From Pseudocoprococcus catus (GTDB lineage Bacteria; Bacillota; Clostridia; Lachnospirales; Lachnospiraceae): a stretch of 64,000 bases of DNA. Where the stretch lies: assembly GCF_902381825.1 (NCBI RefSeq), contig NZ_LR698973.1:1509358-1573357 (forward strand), given 5' to 3'. Numbering within the stretch: the stretch's first letter is position 1; the number at the start of each line of letters is the position of its first letter. The translations under genes were made by a program, and so were the position numbers. Under the pieces are notes generated by a model. The model ran no database searches. It was not told where the DNA came from and saw nothing but the letters and a program-made list of their open reading frames with translations. This document shows, one piece after another, positions 50,866 through 59,550 of the stretch.

Positions 50866-51618
50866 ATGGCAGAAACGAGATATATTATATCGGATGCGGC
50901 CAGAATGATCAATGTTGAGCCCCATGTCCTGAGATACTGGGAGGAAGAACTGGCCATTCAGATTCCGAGAAATGAACTTGGACACAGATATTACACAGAG
51001 AAGGAAATACATCTTTTTGAAAACATCCGCGATTTGAAGGAGAAAGGCTTTCAGCTGAAGGCCATTCGTCTGATCATTACAACCTTGAATGAAGATGCGC
51101 CGTTTGGAAAGAAGGAGAATGCTGAGGTCAATATGACAGAAGATGAGCTTGCGGCAGCTTCACCGGCGACTTCGCAGGAACAGGAGGATAGAGAGCATCA
51201 TAAGCCTGAGAATCAGATTTCAGACAATGAGACAACCGGCGGAAATGAGGAACAGAAGACAAAGGGAAAAGAGGACAAGCCGGTGCCTGTAGAAGCGAAG
51301 CCGTATAAGGTTCTGTCGGCAGAGGATAAAATGAAGCATTTTAAGACCATTATGGACGGAATTGTAACAGAAGCTTTGCAGAGAAACAATGTACAGCTTG
51401 AAAATACAATGATTTCCCAGGTGACGGATGTGGTTATACAGGAGCTTGGAAAGGTTGAGGAAAGACAGGAAGGACAGTCGGAACGCTATTATAAACTGCT
51501 GGATGAGGCGATTCGCGGCAAACAGAGAGCAGGCCGGGAAGTGGCAGCTGCAAAGGTGCCGTCCTATGGTGTGCCAAAACGACGGAAACGGTTATTCAAA
51601 AGAAAATTCAGATATTAA
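50866..51618 (+). CDS. MerR-family DNA-binding protein with long C-terminal tail
   Basis: A 250-residue protein. Residues 1-70 are a MerR-type winged helix (YIISDAARMINVEPHVLRYWEEEL, HRYYTEKEIHLFENIRDLKEKG). A Glu/Lys/Pro-rich linker (80-140) follows, then a helical part and a very basic C-terminus (GVPKRRKRLFKRKFRY). The build, a MerR head with a charged helical tail, is closer to RacA-like DNA-anchoring proteins than to small-ligand regulators, but this is inference. GGAGG precedes ATG. Confidence 0.85.
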   Translation: MAETRYIISDAARMINVEPHVLRYWEEELAIQIPRNELGHRYYTEKEIHLFENIRDLKEKGFQLKAIRLIITTLNEDAPFGKKENAEVNMTEDELAAASPATSQEQEDREHHKPENQISDNETTGGNEEQKTKGKEDKPVPVEAKPYKVLSAEDKMKHFKTIMDGIVTEALQRNNVQLENTMISQVTDVVIQELGKVEERQEGQSERYYKLLDEAIRGKQRAGREVAAAKVPSYGVPKRRKRLFKRKFRY

Positions 51619-51630
51619 AAAAGGTCCGAC

Positions 51631-51682
51631 ATACATAGAGCTGCAGCGTTGCTGGTTGAATAGCCGCTGCAGCTCTATGTAT
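51631..51682. terminator. 18-bp perfect hairpin between convergent genes
   Basis: Arms ATACATAGAGCTGCAGCG (51631-51648) and CGCTGCAGCTCTATGTAT (51665-51682), 16-base loop. No T run follows, but the position between the MerR-like gene and the convergent DUF1858 gene suggests transcription ending from both sides. Confidence 0.6.
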
Positions 51683-51710
51683 ACCTGGAACCTAATAAAG
51701 ATGTACAGGA

Positions 51711-51923
51711 TTAGTTGTTTGCTGCAAGAAATTCGTTGATCTTGTCAACTAATTCCTGAGGATTAATGCCATGAACAAATGCTGCTTCTTCAATTGTCTC
51801 ACCCTGAGAAGAAGGACAGCCAAGGCAGTGCATGCCAATACCTAAAAGAATAGGTGCTACATTGGCATCAATGCGGAGAAGATCTCCGATTAAAGTATCT
51901 TTTGTAACTACAGCTGCTGCCAT
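51711..51923 (-). CDS. DUF1858 domain protein
   Basis: A 70-residue protein that is just one DUF1858 domain: VTKDTLIGDLLRIDANVAPILLGIGMHCLGCPSSQGETIEEAAFVHG, with the conserved CLGC pair. Such small proteins are linked to hybrid-cluster or sulfur/redox proteins, but the reaction is unknown. ATG follows AAAGGAG. It is divergent from the ferredoxin gene. Confidence 0.92.
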   Translation of the reverse strand: MAAAVVTKDTLIGDLLRIDANVAPILLGIGMHCLGCPSSQGETIEEAAFVHGINPQELVDKINEFLAANN

Positions 51924-52087
51924 AATATCACTCCTTTCGTATTGTGCGAAAAACGCATCTTCTCACATTATAATATACTTTAAATTATTTTGCAACAAGA
52001 CATCATTTGAAAAATTTTGAGGCCATTGGTAAATGTGAAAATTTTCTCATTTACCAATGAATTTTCTTGATTTATACAAGATTACAC

Positions 52088-52116
52088 TTGTATTCAATGC
52101 CAATTTGTTATAGAAT
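52088..52116 (+). promoter_or_regulatory. Probable ferredoxin promoter
   Basis: TTGTAT at 52088-52093, 17 bases, TAGAAT at 52111-52116, about 48 bases before the ATG. Confidence 0.5.
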
Positions 52117-52164
52117 AGAGTCGTACGAAAATTAATATTTATCATTATTAGGAGGTATACGATT

Positions 52165-52335
52165 ATGGCATACGTAATTTCTGATGCTTGTGTTTCTTGT
52201 GGTACATGTGCAGGTGAATGTCCTGTTGGCGCTATCAGCGAAGGTGATGGCAAATACGTTATCGATGCTAATGCATGCTTAGATTGCGGTTCTTGTGCAG
52301 GCGCTTGCCCTACAGAAGCTATTTCTCAGGAATAA
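52165..52335 (+). CDS. 2[4Fe-4S] ferredoxin
   Basis: A 56-residue clostridial-type ferredoxin: two CxxCxxCxxxCP cluster motifs, CVSCGTCAGECPVGA and CLDCGSCAGACPTEA. It carries low-potential electrons for fermentation, hydrogenase or reductases in the cytoplasm. Strong AGGAGG precedes ATG and a strong terminator follows, so it is a single, highly expressed gene. Codon use matches other abundant proteins. Confidence 0.97.
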   Translation: MAYVISDACVSCGTCAGECPVGAISEGDGKYVIDANACLDCGSCAGACPTEAISQE

Positions 52336-52376
52336 TCCTGTTGGCCGGTATATCCGGTTTATTATGAAACATGAAG

Positions 52377-52410
52377 AAAAGGTTACTATAGCAATATAGT
52401 AACCTTTTTT
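52377..52410 (+). terminator. Ferredoxin terminator
   Basis: A 14-bp perfect stem (52377-52390 with 52395-52408), GCAA loop, then TTTTTT; A-rich on the other side, so it could also serve the convergent mecA gene. Confidence 0.92.
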
Positions 52411-52459
52411 GTTAGGTTTATACATATGAAATTCAGAATCTGATCTAAGCATACACTTC

Positions 52460-53246
52460 TTATAAGCTTCGAAGAATCTGCAGTGCGTTTTCACGAATGA
52501 TTGTCTCGTAATGTTCATCAAAATAATATAAAGTATTGGCGCTGGCCTTCTGTATGGAACCGAATTCTGAAGCCAGGCGGCAGATGCTGCCGAAAACAGT
52601 GCGGGATACACCTTCGCTGGAGAGTACAAGATAATAATGACCGTTGTTCGGATTCTTGTACAGGGTATTGCCGCATTCGAAATCTGCCGGAAGCTGTTCA
52701 CTTAGGCAGGACACTTCATTCAATGTCCTGAATTCGTAAATCCGCAAAATGGTCTTCTGGGGCTCTTCATCCTCAGAGGAAGCATCGCCGCTGGTTGTCT
52801 CTGTATCGGATGGGAGATCGGCGGTTCCGGAAATACTGTGTAATTCAGCGGTCTTGGACAGAATATCGCTGCCCAGACGTTTGAAGATGTCAAGAATATC
52901 GTCTGCGCTGCTGTAGATCTCATCATCGGTGTCTGACAGATCTTCAGTATCCTCGGGAGAAGGTGTGAACTTGGAAAAACGTGTATCCAGCTCCTCCGGA
53001 TCCTCCACCTTGGTGACGATCAACATAATACATTCATTGGAAACAGGAACAGCTTCTATGATCAAAGGAATATTATCTGCTTCAAAACCGAGTTCATCAG
53101 ATGCTTGAACCATCATCTCGCGAAAAAGGGCCTTAGCCTTCTCTGTGCCGTAGGCCAGCTCACTTATCTTCAATTCACGTTCTGCCAGATCACTGCGGGT
53201 CAGTGTGCAGCGAATCTGATTCTCACTGATGCGTTCTAACTTCATG
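52460..53246 (-). CDS. mecA: Adaptor protein MecA
   Basis: A 261-residue MecA-like adaptor: N-terminal MKLERISENQIRCTLTRSDLAERE, an acidic Ser/Asp-rich linker (about 95-180) and a C-terminal domain with ILRIYEFRTLNEVSCLSEQL, SLYKNPNNGHYYLVL-type block and EFGSIQKASANTLYYFDEHY. MecA delivers substrates to ClpC for breakdown. I chose ATG at 53246 behind AAAGGAGTGAG; the frame extends upstream without a site. The linker is longer than in Bacillus. Confidence 0.92.
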
Positions 53247-53731
53247 TTCTCACTCCTTTCCATGCAAAAACAGGACAAATCACTTCCTTTTCTGCAAGTA
53301 TCTTCATTATAGCGATTATTTAATAGGCTGTAAAGGGGAAAACGCATGGGATTTTGGTTGCAGAGCGGATGGGTGTCGAGGCATTATGTCAGGTGTCGAA
53401 GATCAATGGAAGCTGTCATTTGAAGATGGTTGATGCCGGGGTGAGCGGCTGTTATCATTATTATATGTCTGATGAACAGTATCATTACATGGGAATATGC
53501 GGGTGCAGAATATAACATATCACAGGCAGCACAGCATAAAAATGGAGAACCGAGGACATTTTTACGGATTTCAACCATGAAAAGTGGAGGAAGAAGAGAA
53601 AATGAGCCCATTTTTTCAGAAAAAATGGAAGAAAATACCGGTTTTAGTGTTTTTTACAGGCAGAAATGTTGATGGATTGACGGCTATGTAGTATAATCAT
53701 AAGATAAGTATATGAATAGGAGACTGTTTAT
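53247..53731. other. Gene-free stretch between mecA and the membrane protein gene
   Basis: In this 485-base gap I see no RNA, repeat or strong hairpin. A 66-codon plus-strand frame at 53472-53672 lacks a ribosome site and family likeness. The promoters of both flanking genes should lie here. Confidence 0.6.
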
Positions 53732-54373
53732 ATGGAAGTAATAACGGATGAGATCGCAGAGCGTGGGCTCCGACGGAAGGCGTTAGCACTCTGGATACTG
53801 TCAGGTGCGCTGGTTGCAGTGACCATCGGCAGTATATTGTTCTACAGGAATCCGTGGCTTGTACATCGTATGGACGCTTCCCAGGCGACGACAGAAGTAC
53901 TAGGACAGATTGCCGACAGCAGATCCCCTTATATCAAGATTGAAGGGATGGAACTGACGTTTACCGGCTACTATAAAGTCAATGGAAGTGGAACAGTATG
54001 TTCATACTGCTATATGGGTTCAGTGGGTGATTATTATATATTGACAGATATACCGGCCAGAGATAAAGGGGCTTTGGTTGAGGACAGTTCACTGGACGCG
54101 AATACGCTGAGCGATTATACATTAACAGGACAGGTTGTCAGGAAGAACGAGATTACAGAACAGCTGGCCGAGGCCGAGAACATGACACTTGAAGATTACA
54201 GGAACTATTACCATATGGCTGATGTGGAGATCCATGATTATGATGGTGATCAGGAACGTCTTCGTATCTATCAGCTGATGCTGCTTGTATTGGCAGTTGG
54301 GGCTGTTGCAGCAGGTGCGATTCTCTGGTCTGAATCCAGACTGGGAACGCAGATTGTGTCAGAAAATTTGTGA
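53732..54373 (+). CDS. Membrane protein with two transmembrane segments, function unknown
   Basis: A 213-residue protein: a membrane segment at about 18-40, an extracellular domain of about 140 residues with MELTFTGYYKVNGSGTVCSYCYMGS (two Cys that could pair) and a second segment at about 180-200. AGGAG precedes ATG. It is 28 bases before the GH18 gene and probably in one operon, so a wall- or spore-related role is possible. No family recognised with certainty. Confidence 0.78.
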   Translation: MEVITDEIAERGLRRKALALWILSGALVAVTIGSILFYRNPWLVHRMDASQATTEVLGQIADSRSPYIKIEGMELTFTGYYKVNGSGTVCSYCYMGSVGDYYILTDIPARDKGALVEDSSLDANTLSDYTLTGQVVRKNEITEQLAEAENMTLEDYRNYYHMADVEIHDYDGDQERLRIYQLMLLVLAVGAVAAGAILWSESRLGTQIVSENL

Positions 54374-54401
54374 TGGCGGTCAGTAGGCAAAGGAGGAACC
54401 A

Positions 54402-56132
54402 ATGAAGAGAGTATTGCCGATTATAATCGTTATTTTGCTGATTATAGGCGTAGGAGGCGGAGTAGTCTGGAGTATTCTGGCAGGCCGGTATAAGCCGACA
54501 GAAGAGGTGATAGATTATGCTGCGGAGATGGGATTATCTGAGAATGAATATGCCATCACGTTGAATCAGGAAGTATTGAAGGAAGACAGGGCTGTTGCCA
54601 TTGACGGCAGAGTTTATCTGAGTATGGATCTGGTCACAGAAACCATCAACAGTCGTTTTTATTGGGATGACAATGAGAAGCTGCTGTTGTTTACAACGCC
54701 GACAGAAGTGATGATGATAACCCCGGATCAGCAGGAATATACTGTGAAGACATGGAATGGCAGCAGTGATGCGGATGAGGGGTACATGATCGTGCGTACT
54801 TACAATGACAGCTACTATGTGGCTGCAGATTATGTGAAGGCACATACGCAGATGGATTATGCCGAGTATACTGAGCCGAACCGTGTTGTGATGGCTACAA
54901 AGTGGGCAGAACAACAGATTGTAACACTGAAGAAGGATACAGCAGTCCGCTATAAGGGCGGTGTCAAGAGTGAAGTACTCAGACAGGCAACCAAGGGAGA
55001 GAAGATGGTGCTTCTTGAAGCCTATGATGATTGGAGCAATGTAGCTACAGAGGATGGTTATGTCGGTTGGGTATCCAATAAGACACTGTATGACGCAGAG
55101 ACTGAGACGCCAGAGGCGCCGGCATTTGATGAACCGGAGTATACCAGCATCCACAAGGATTATAAGATCAATATGGGTTGGCATCAGGTGATGAGTGCAG
55201 CCGCCAACAGCAATTTATCAAGTGTTCTGACTTCTGCGCCGGGGATTAATACGCTGGCACCAACCTGGTTTTCATTTTCTGATACAAATGGTGGTGTGAC
55301 ATCCATTGCCACACAGGATTATGTGGATACATGCCATGCGAACAATATTGAAGTATGGGCATTGTTTTCCAATGAATTTCCGGGTGATGACGGAACGATC
55401 TACTTCGATTCATCTAAGACAGATGAGGTTTTGGGATATACATCTAAGAGGGAACAGGTTATCCGCAATGTCATTGGTTATGTGAATCAGTATGGTATTG
55501 ATGGTATCAATATTGATTTTGAGCTGATTTCACAGGAAGGTGCAGATGACTATATTGAGTTTATCAGAGAATTGTCGATTGCCTGCCGTGCCAACAACAT
55601 TATTTTGTCCATTGACAATTACGTACCTGAGTACACCTATTATTATAATCGCAGGGAGCAGGGGATTGTTGCAGACTATGTTGTTATTATGGGATATGAT
55701 GAGACGCTGCCAAGTTCTGAAACACCGGGGCCTGTCGCATCACTGAATTTTGTCCGAAAGGGGATTACAGATACATTGAATGTCGTGGATAAGTCCAAGG
55801 TCATCAATGGTATCCCGTTCTATTCCAGAGTGTGGTGTACAACTCCGGACGGCACAGTCAGTGCCTTTGCCTGTGGTATGTCAGAAGCGCTGAGCTATCT
55901 GACGGATCATGGTGTGACGCCGCAGTTCCTTGAAGATATCGGTTTGAATTATGGCAGTTATACTTCGGATAAGGATGGCAACTTCTATGAGATCTGGTTG
56001 CAGGATGCAACGGCCGTTGAAGAAGAGATGAAACTCATCAAAGAGTTTGACCTTGCAGGGGTTGCTGAGTGGAAGATTGGTTTTGAGAGCGGAACGGATA
56101 TTTGGAATACGATCAGTTCTTATCTTCAGTAG
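54402..56132 (+). CDS. Membrane-anchored GH18 glycosyl hydrolase with SH3 domain
   Basis: A 576-residue protein: N-terminal membrane anchor (about 4-28), a copper amine oxidase N-like/stalk part (about 50-165), a bacterial SH3 domain (about 170-230: VRYKGGVKSEVLRQATKGEK, VATEDGYVGWVSNKTLY), and a GH18 barrel with the catalytic DGINIDFE motif near 370, then WCTTPDG and LAGVAEWKIGFE. Such enzymes cut peptidoglycan or chitin-like glycans; in Clostridia they are often spore-cortex or wall hydrolases. It acts outside the membrane. Followed by CwlD, which supports the wall role. Confidence 0.93.
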   Translation: MKRVLPIIIVILLIIGVGGGVVWSILAGRYKPTEEVIDYAAEMGLSENEYAITLNQEVLKEDRAVAIDGRVYLSMDLVTETINSRFYWDDNEKLLLFTTPTEVMMITPDQQEYTVKTWNGSSDADEGYMIVRTYNDSYYVAADYVKAHTQMDYAEYTEPNRVVMATKWAEQQIVTLKKDTAVRYKGGVKSEVLRQATKGEKMVLLEAYDDWSNVATEDGYVGWVSNKTLYDAETETPEAPAFDEPEYTSIHKDYKINMGWHQVMSAAANSNLSSVLTSAPGINTLAPTWFSFSDTNGGVTSIATQDYVDTCHANNIEVWALFSNEFPGDDGTIYFDSSKTDEVLGYTSKREQVIRNVIGYVNQYGIDGINIDFELISQEGADDYIEFIRELSIACRANNIILSIDNYVPEYTYYYNRREQGIVADYVVIMGYDETLPSSETPGPVASLNFVRKGITDTLNVVDKSKVINGIPFYSRVWCTTPDGTVSAFACGMSEALSYLTDHGVTPQFLEDIGLNYGSYTSDKDGNFYEIWLQDATAVEEEMKLIKEFDLAGVAEWKIGFESGTDIWNTISSYLQ

Positions 56133-56188
56133 ACGGTTTTGAACCATTTCCGGGAGTACATGAAGCTGTATTAGACAAAGGATAAAAC

Positions 56189-56246
56189 AAATCCTGTTTG
56201 CATATATTGTCTTGAAAGGGATGATAGATGCGGGCAGGATTTTTTT
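56189..56246 (+). terminator. Hairpin with T run ending at the cwlD start codon
   Basis: A 15-bp stem with three G-T pairs (AAATCCTGTTTGCAT at 56189-56203 and ATGCGGGCAGGATTT at 56228-56242), 24-base loop, then T residues up to the GTG of cwlD. It looks like a terminator for the GH18 gene; the AGGA ribosome site of cwlD lies inside its right arm. Confidence 0.65.
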
Positions 56247-56990
56247 GTGTGGAAAAAAGGAATTAGCGGACTTCTGTGGGGACTTGCGATTGTGATGGTT
56301 TACAGTGTACTATTTGGACGGACAATATCCGGCTATGAAACGGGGGTGAATAAAACTGTGTCCGTTATGGTCGGAGAAGAAGCGCATTTTATTGTTATTG
56401 ACAGTGGACACGGGTTTTTCGATGCGGGTAAAATCGGTGTCAGCGGTGCATTGGAAAAGGATATTAATCTGGCCATCGCGTTGAAACTGAAAGCGGATCT
56501 TGAGTCGCAGGGATTTCATGTGCGTATGACGAGGGAGAATGACGTACAGCTCTATGATGGCATGCGGCCGTCAGATAAAAAGGAGGATATGCAGAAAAGA
56601 GTATCCCTTATGACGGATGAAAACTGTATACTGGCTGTCAGCATCCATCAGAACAGCTTTACAGAAGAAAAATACAGGGGTGCCCAGGTCTTTTATTATG
56701 GACCGTCAGAACGCAGCAGAGGGCTTGCAGCGTCTATCCAGCAGGCATTGATAGAATTCCAGGATCCGGATAATACAAGACAGGAGAAAGCCAATGAGGA
56801 TTATTATTTGTTGAGAAAGGAAACTGTGCCAACGGTTATCTGTGAATGTGGTTTTATGAGTAATGCAGCTGAAGAGGCGCTTTTGAAGTCGGAGATGTAT
56901 CAGGAGAAAACAGCCTGGGCGATTTCAGTGGGAATTGTGCGTTACCTGAACGGAAGCACAGAGAAGGGTGATATTGAGCATGACAGGTAA
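56247..56990 (+). CDS. cwlD: N-acetylmuramoyl-L-alanine amidase CwlD
   Basis: A 247-residue amidase_3 protein of CwlD size: an N-terminal membrane segment (about 8-27), then IDSGHGFFDAG with a zinc His, LEKDINLAIALKLKADLES, VSIHQNSF, GAQVFYY and VICECGFMSNAAEE with zinc and catalytic residues. CwlD makes muramic delta-lactam in spore cortex by removing the peptide side chain. The start GTG at 56247 sits right after a T run; AGGA is seven bases upstream. Part of a small wall/spore gene group with the GH18 gene. Confidence 0.88.
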   Translation: MWKKGISGLLWGLAIVMVYSVLFGRTISGYETGVNKTVSVMVGEEAHFIVIDSGHGFFDAGKIGVSGALEKDINLAIALKLKADLESQGFHVRMTRENDVQLYDGMRPSDKKEDMQKRVSLMTDENCILAVSIHQNSFTEEKYRGAQVFYYGPSERSRGLAASIQQALIEFQDPDNTRQEKANEDYYLLRKETVPTVICECGFMSNAAEEALLKSEMYQEKTAWAISVGIVRYLNGSTEKGDIEHDR

Positions 56991-57005
56991 AAAAGCAAAA
57001 AAATT

Positions 57006-57023
57006 GGCAGCCTTTCGGCTGCC
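57006..57023 (-). terminator. Minus-oriented terminator-like hairpin
   Basis: GGCAGCC-TTTC-GGCTGCC. On the minus strand it is followed by a long T-rich run (57005 down to 56991). No minus-strand gene is seen upstream of it before 58032, so its job is unclear; on the plus strand it could still slow transcription after cwlD. Confidence 0.45.
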
Positions 57024-57265
57024 TGTAAGGGGAAGGTATATATTTAAAAAAGGGATTAAGAAATTGTCTTTTGCTATGTTTGTATCTTATCATAGGTGAT
57101 GTCTATAAGTGTTACCAAAGATTAAAAAATTATTCATATAATTTTGCACAAAATGACGATGTGTTTCTTGTGCAATGTCACGATTGACATATGATGATAC
57201 ATATTTTTGGCGTTGATTGGACAAAATGCTGATAAAAATATAATAGAAAGCAGAAAGGTGATAAG

Positions 57266-57871
57266 ATGATGAAAAATGTAAGACGAATTGCAAAATGGCT
57301 GATGGCATGTATGATGACAGTTTTTCTTGCAGGTGTTGTTTCTGCAGCAGAAACAACGGAAAAAGGAGAGATTTCCTCCTTTAATAACTATGGTGAGAAT
57401 GGTGTTTATGAAGCGATAGGAGAATATGAAGTGGCTTACGGCTCTGTTGTTGCGGATGTGACACGCAAATTGCCGTCAACGCTGACAGCTAAATTGACAA
57501 CAGGCGAGGAAGTGGAAGTGCCGGTGACGTGGGTGTGCGTCAGTGACAATCTGGGTGGCAATACTTATGTACCAAAACATTCGGATGTATCTGCAGTCTA
57601 TACTTTTGAGGCCCAGCTGGGTGATGGGTATAAGATAGCAGGAAATCTTCCGGAAGATTATGTGATGCCTTTTGTCACTGTCAGTTATACACAGGATGCG
57701 CAGGAAGTGAACAGTCAGGCGCCGGAGATGGATACTGAAATAAATGCGGCTGTGGATACTGCTTCCGGAATGTCTGTATGGTCATGGATCATATGGATTA
57801 TTGTGATTGTGATCATTGTAGTTGTTTTATGGTGGTTATTTGCAGGAAGCAAGAATAATAAAGAAAAATAA
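57266..57871 (+). CDS. Exported Ig-like (Big_4) domain protein with C-terminal membrane anchor
   Basis: A 201-residue protein: signal peptide with cleavage near VVSAAET, a single bacterial Ig-like domain (GSVVADVTRKLPSTLTAKLT, then EEVEVPVTWVCVSDN, YTFEAQLGDGYKIAGNLP), a short linker and a C-terminal membrane segment (VWSWIIWIIVIVIIVVVLWWL) followed by Lys residues. It should lie on the outer face of the membrane. AAAGGTG precedes ATG. The role is not known. Confidence 0.85.
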   Translation: MMKNVRRIAKWLMACMMTVFLAGVVSAAETTEKGEISSFNNYGENGVYEAIGEYEVAYGSVVADVTRKLPSTLTAKLTTGEEVEVPVTWVCVSDNLGGNTYVPKHSDVSAVYTFEAQLGDGYKIAGNLPEDYVMPFVTVSYTQDAQEVNSQAPEMDTEINAAVDTASGMSVWSWIIWIIVIVIIVVVLWWLFAGSKNNKEK

Positions 57872-57887
57872 CATGCAGTTATAAAAA

Positions 57888-57947
57888 TGAAAACAGGATG
57901 CAGATGAGAAGTTTAATGCAGGTTGCTTCCATTTGAATCCTGTTTTT
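57888..57947. terminator. Bidirectional terminator
   Basis: Arms AAAACAGGAT (57890-57899) and ATCCTGTTTT (57937-57946) with a long loop; T runs occur in both directions. Lies between the Ig-like gene and the convergent radical SAM gene. Confidence 0.7.
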
Positions 57948-58031
57948 AGATTTTACAGTAACTGTTCAGAGCTATTATCTATATGAGCAGCGTATTAATG
58001 CCTATGTTGACATAAGAACCTGCGGCCGCCT

Positions 58032-58634
58032 TTAGCTCTCCCATGGGCGGATGCGGTATGTGACGCCGAGACTGTCACAGATGGCTTTACACTGGGCTTC
58101 TTCTTCTTTGGTCAGTGTTGTATCGACAGTGGTCATCACAACATTCGGTACATAGTGTGTACATTCCTTGGCGAAGTCGAGCATTGCCTGGAAAGACTGA
58201 TCACCGAAACGGCTACGGACCAGTTCGTGGTAACGGTCGGCATTCGGCGTGTTCAGACTGATGGAAATGGTGTCAATCAGTCCTTTGAAATCCGGTGCAA
58301 TGTCGCGGCCATTGACAAGGTTGCCGAGACCGTTGGTATTGATACGGATCGGTTTGTGGTAAGTTTCTTTAAAATAGCGGGCAACTTTCAGAAGCACATC
58401 GATACGTTCTGTCGGTTCGCCAAAACCGCAGAAGACGAGTTCATCAAAAGAAGCCACGTCAAAGTTGGCGAAATCGGCGATAATCTCATCATATTCCGGT
58501 TCACGGGTAAGCCACAGGGAATCGGATTCTCCCACATGATCCATTGTCTGTCTCAGACAGAAAGTACAGGAACATGGACATTTATTTGTAAGATTGACAT
58601 AAAGATTGTTGTGTACTTTATAAAGAATAGTCAT
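58032..58634 (-). CDS. Small radical SAM protein (TatD-associated type)
   Basis: A 200-residue radical SAM enzyme with the cluster motif NKCPCSCTFCLRQ (CxxxCxxC at about residues 19-26), CGFGEPTERIDVLL (the GxGEPT SAM motif), RINTNGLGN and SISLNTPNADRYHELV. Its size and motifs match the group usually found with TatD-type nucleases. It makes a 5'-deoxyadenosyl radical; the substrate is unknown. ATG follows AAAGGAG. Last gene of a minus-strand operon with a B6-vitamer kinase and an ECF transporter part. Confidence 0.9.
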   Translation of the reverse strand: MTILYKVHNNLYVNLTNKCPCSCTFCLRQTMDHVGESDSLWLTREPEYDEIIADFANFDVASFDELVFCGFGEPTERIDVLLKVARYFKETYHKPIRINTNGLGNLVNGRDIAPDFKGLIDTISISLNTPNADRYHELVRSRFGDQSFQAMLDFAKECTHYVPNVVMTTVDTTLTKEEEAQCKAICDSLGVTYRIRPWES

Positions 58635-58674
58635 ATTTAATACTCCTTTGCAATTTTCTGATTCAAATTGTCAG

Positions 58675-59517
58675 TTAGTTATATTTCAATGTATGCAGTA
58701 CTTCTTCAAAACATACACCATCTGTCAGTGGAATGTCAAGTTCAATGGAGCGCTGGATACACTTTTTGATGAAGTTGGATGCCTTTTTAACCGAGTGGTC
58801 GAAAGGAACGCTATTAACGGCATCGGCAGCAATGATCGCTGTAAAGATGTCGCCGGTACCTGAGCGGGATGTACCAATCCTGTGGGTTCTGAGTACTCTG
58901 GATGGCTTGCCGGCTTCGTAGCAGAAATTGGCCACGTACTGGCCCTGTGTGATGCCGGTGATAACAATCTTGGATGGGCCGTTTTCGGAGAGTCTGGCAG
59001 CCATGGCTTCGATCTCGGAAAGGTGCCACTTCTTATCTTCATAAGGGGTATCTGTCAGGATGCAGGCCTCGGTCATATTTGGGGTCAGGATATCGGCATA
59101 ACAGACAAGATCCTTCATGTGATCGCACATTTCCTTTGTGTAGGTCGGATATGGTTTGCCGTAGTCGCCCATAACCGGATCGATGATGACCAGATTGTCC
59201 GGCCGCTTAAAATCACGGATAAAGTCAGATACGATGGCAATCTGTCTGGCGGATCCGAGGAAACCGGTGCAGATACCGGAGAATTCAAGGCCAAGCTTCT
59301 TCCATTCGTTGATGCTGGGCTGCATATGATCAGTGTAATCCTGGTAGTAAAAGCTTTCAAAACCGGTGTGATTTGAAAAAATAGCTGTCGGAAGGGCACA
59401 GCACTGAACACGAAGCATGGAAATAACAGGAAGCGCCACTGCGATCGAGCAGCGGCCGAATCCTGTCATGTCATTGATTAATGCAATTTTCTTCTGGTGA
59501 TTATGATAATCTGACAT
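58675..59517 (-). CDS. Pyridoxamine/pyridoxal kinase family protein
   Basis: A 280-residue ribokinase-like vitamin B6 kinase: NDMTGFGRCSIAVALPVISML, PTAIFSNHTGFE, VIIDPVMGDYGKPYPTY, ADILTPNMTEACILT, and the ATP/anion-hole GTSRSGTGDIFTAIIA with the catalytic Asp. It makes PLP or PMP from the unphosphorylated forms. It lies 33 bases downstream of an ECF S component gene, which suggests that the S component imports vitamin B6. The two together form an uptake-and-trap pair. Confidence 0.93.
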   Translation of the reverse strand: MSDYHNHQKKIALINDMTGFGRCSIAVALPVISMLRVQCCALPTAIFSNHTGFESFYYQDYTDHMQPSINEWKKLGLEFSGICTGFLGSARQIAIVSDFIRDFKRPDNLVIIDPVMGDYGKPYPTYTKEMCDHMKDLVCYADILTPNMTEACILTDTPYEDKKWHLSEIEAMAARLSENGPSKIVITGITQGQYVANFCYEAGKPSRVLRTHRIGTSRSGTGDIFTAIIAADAVNSVPFDHSVKKASNFIKKCIQRSIELDIPLTDGVCFEEVLHTLKYN

Positions 59518-59550
59518 ATTCAGTTCCTTTCTTGAAACAAATACATGCGA

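Noticed and set aside
53472..53672. 66-codon plus-strand frame between mecA and the membrane protein gene
   Set aside because: No ribosome site, odd composition, no family likeness; treated as chance.
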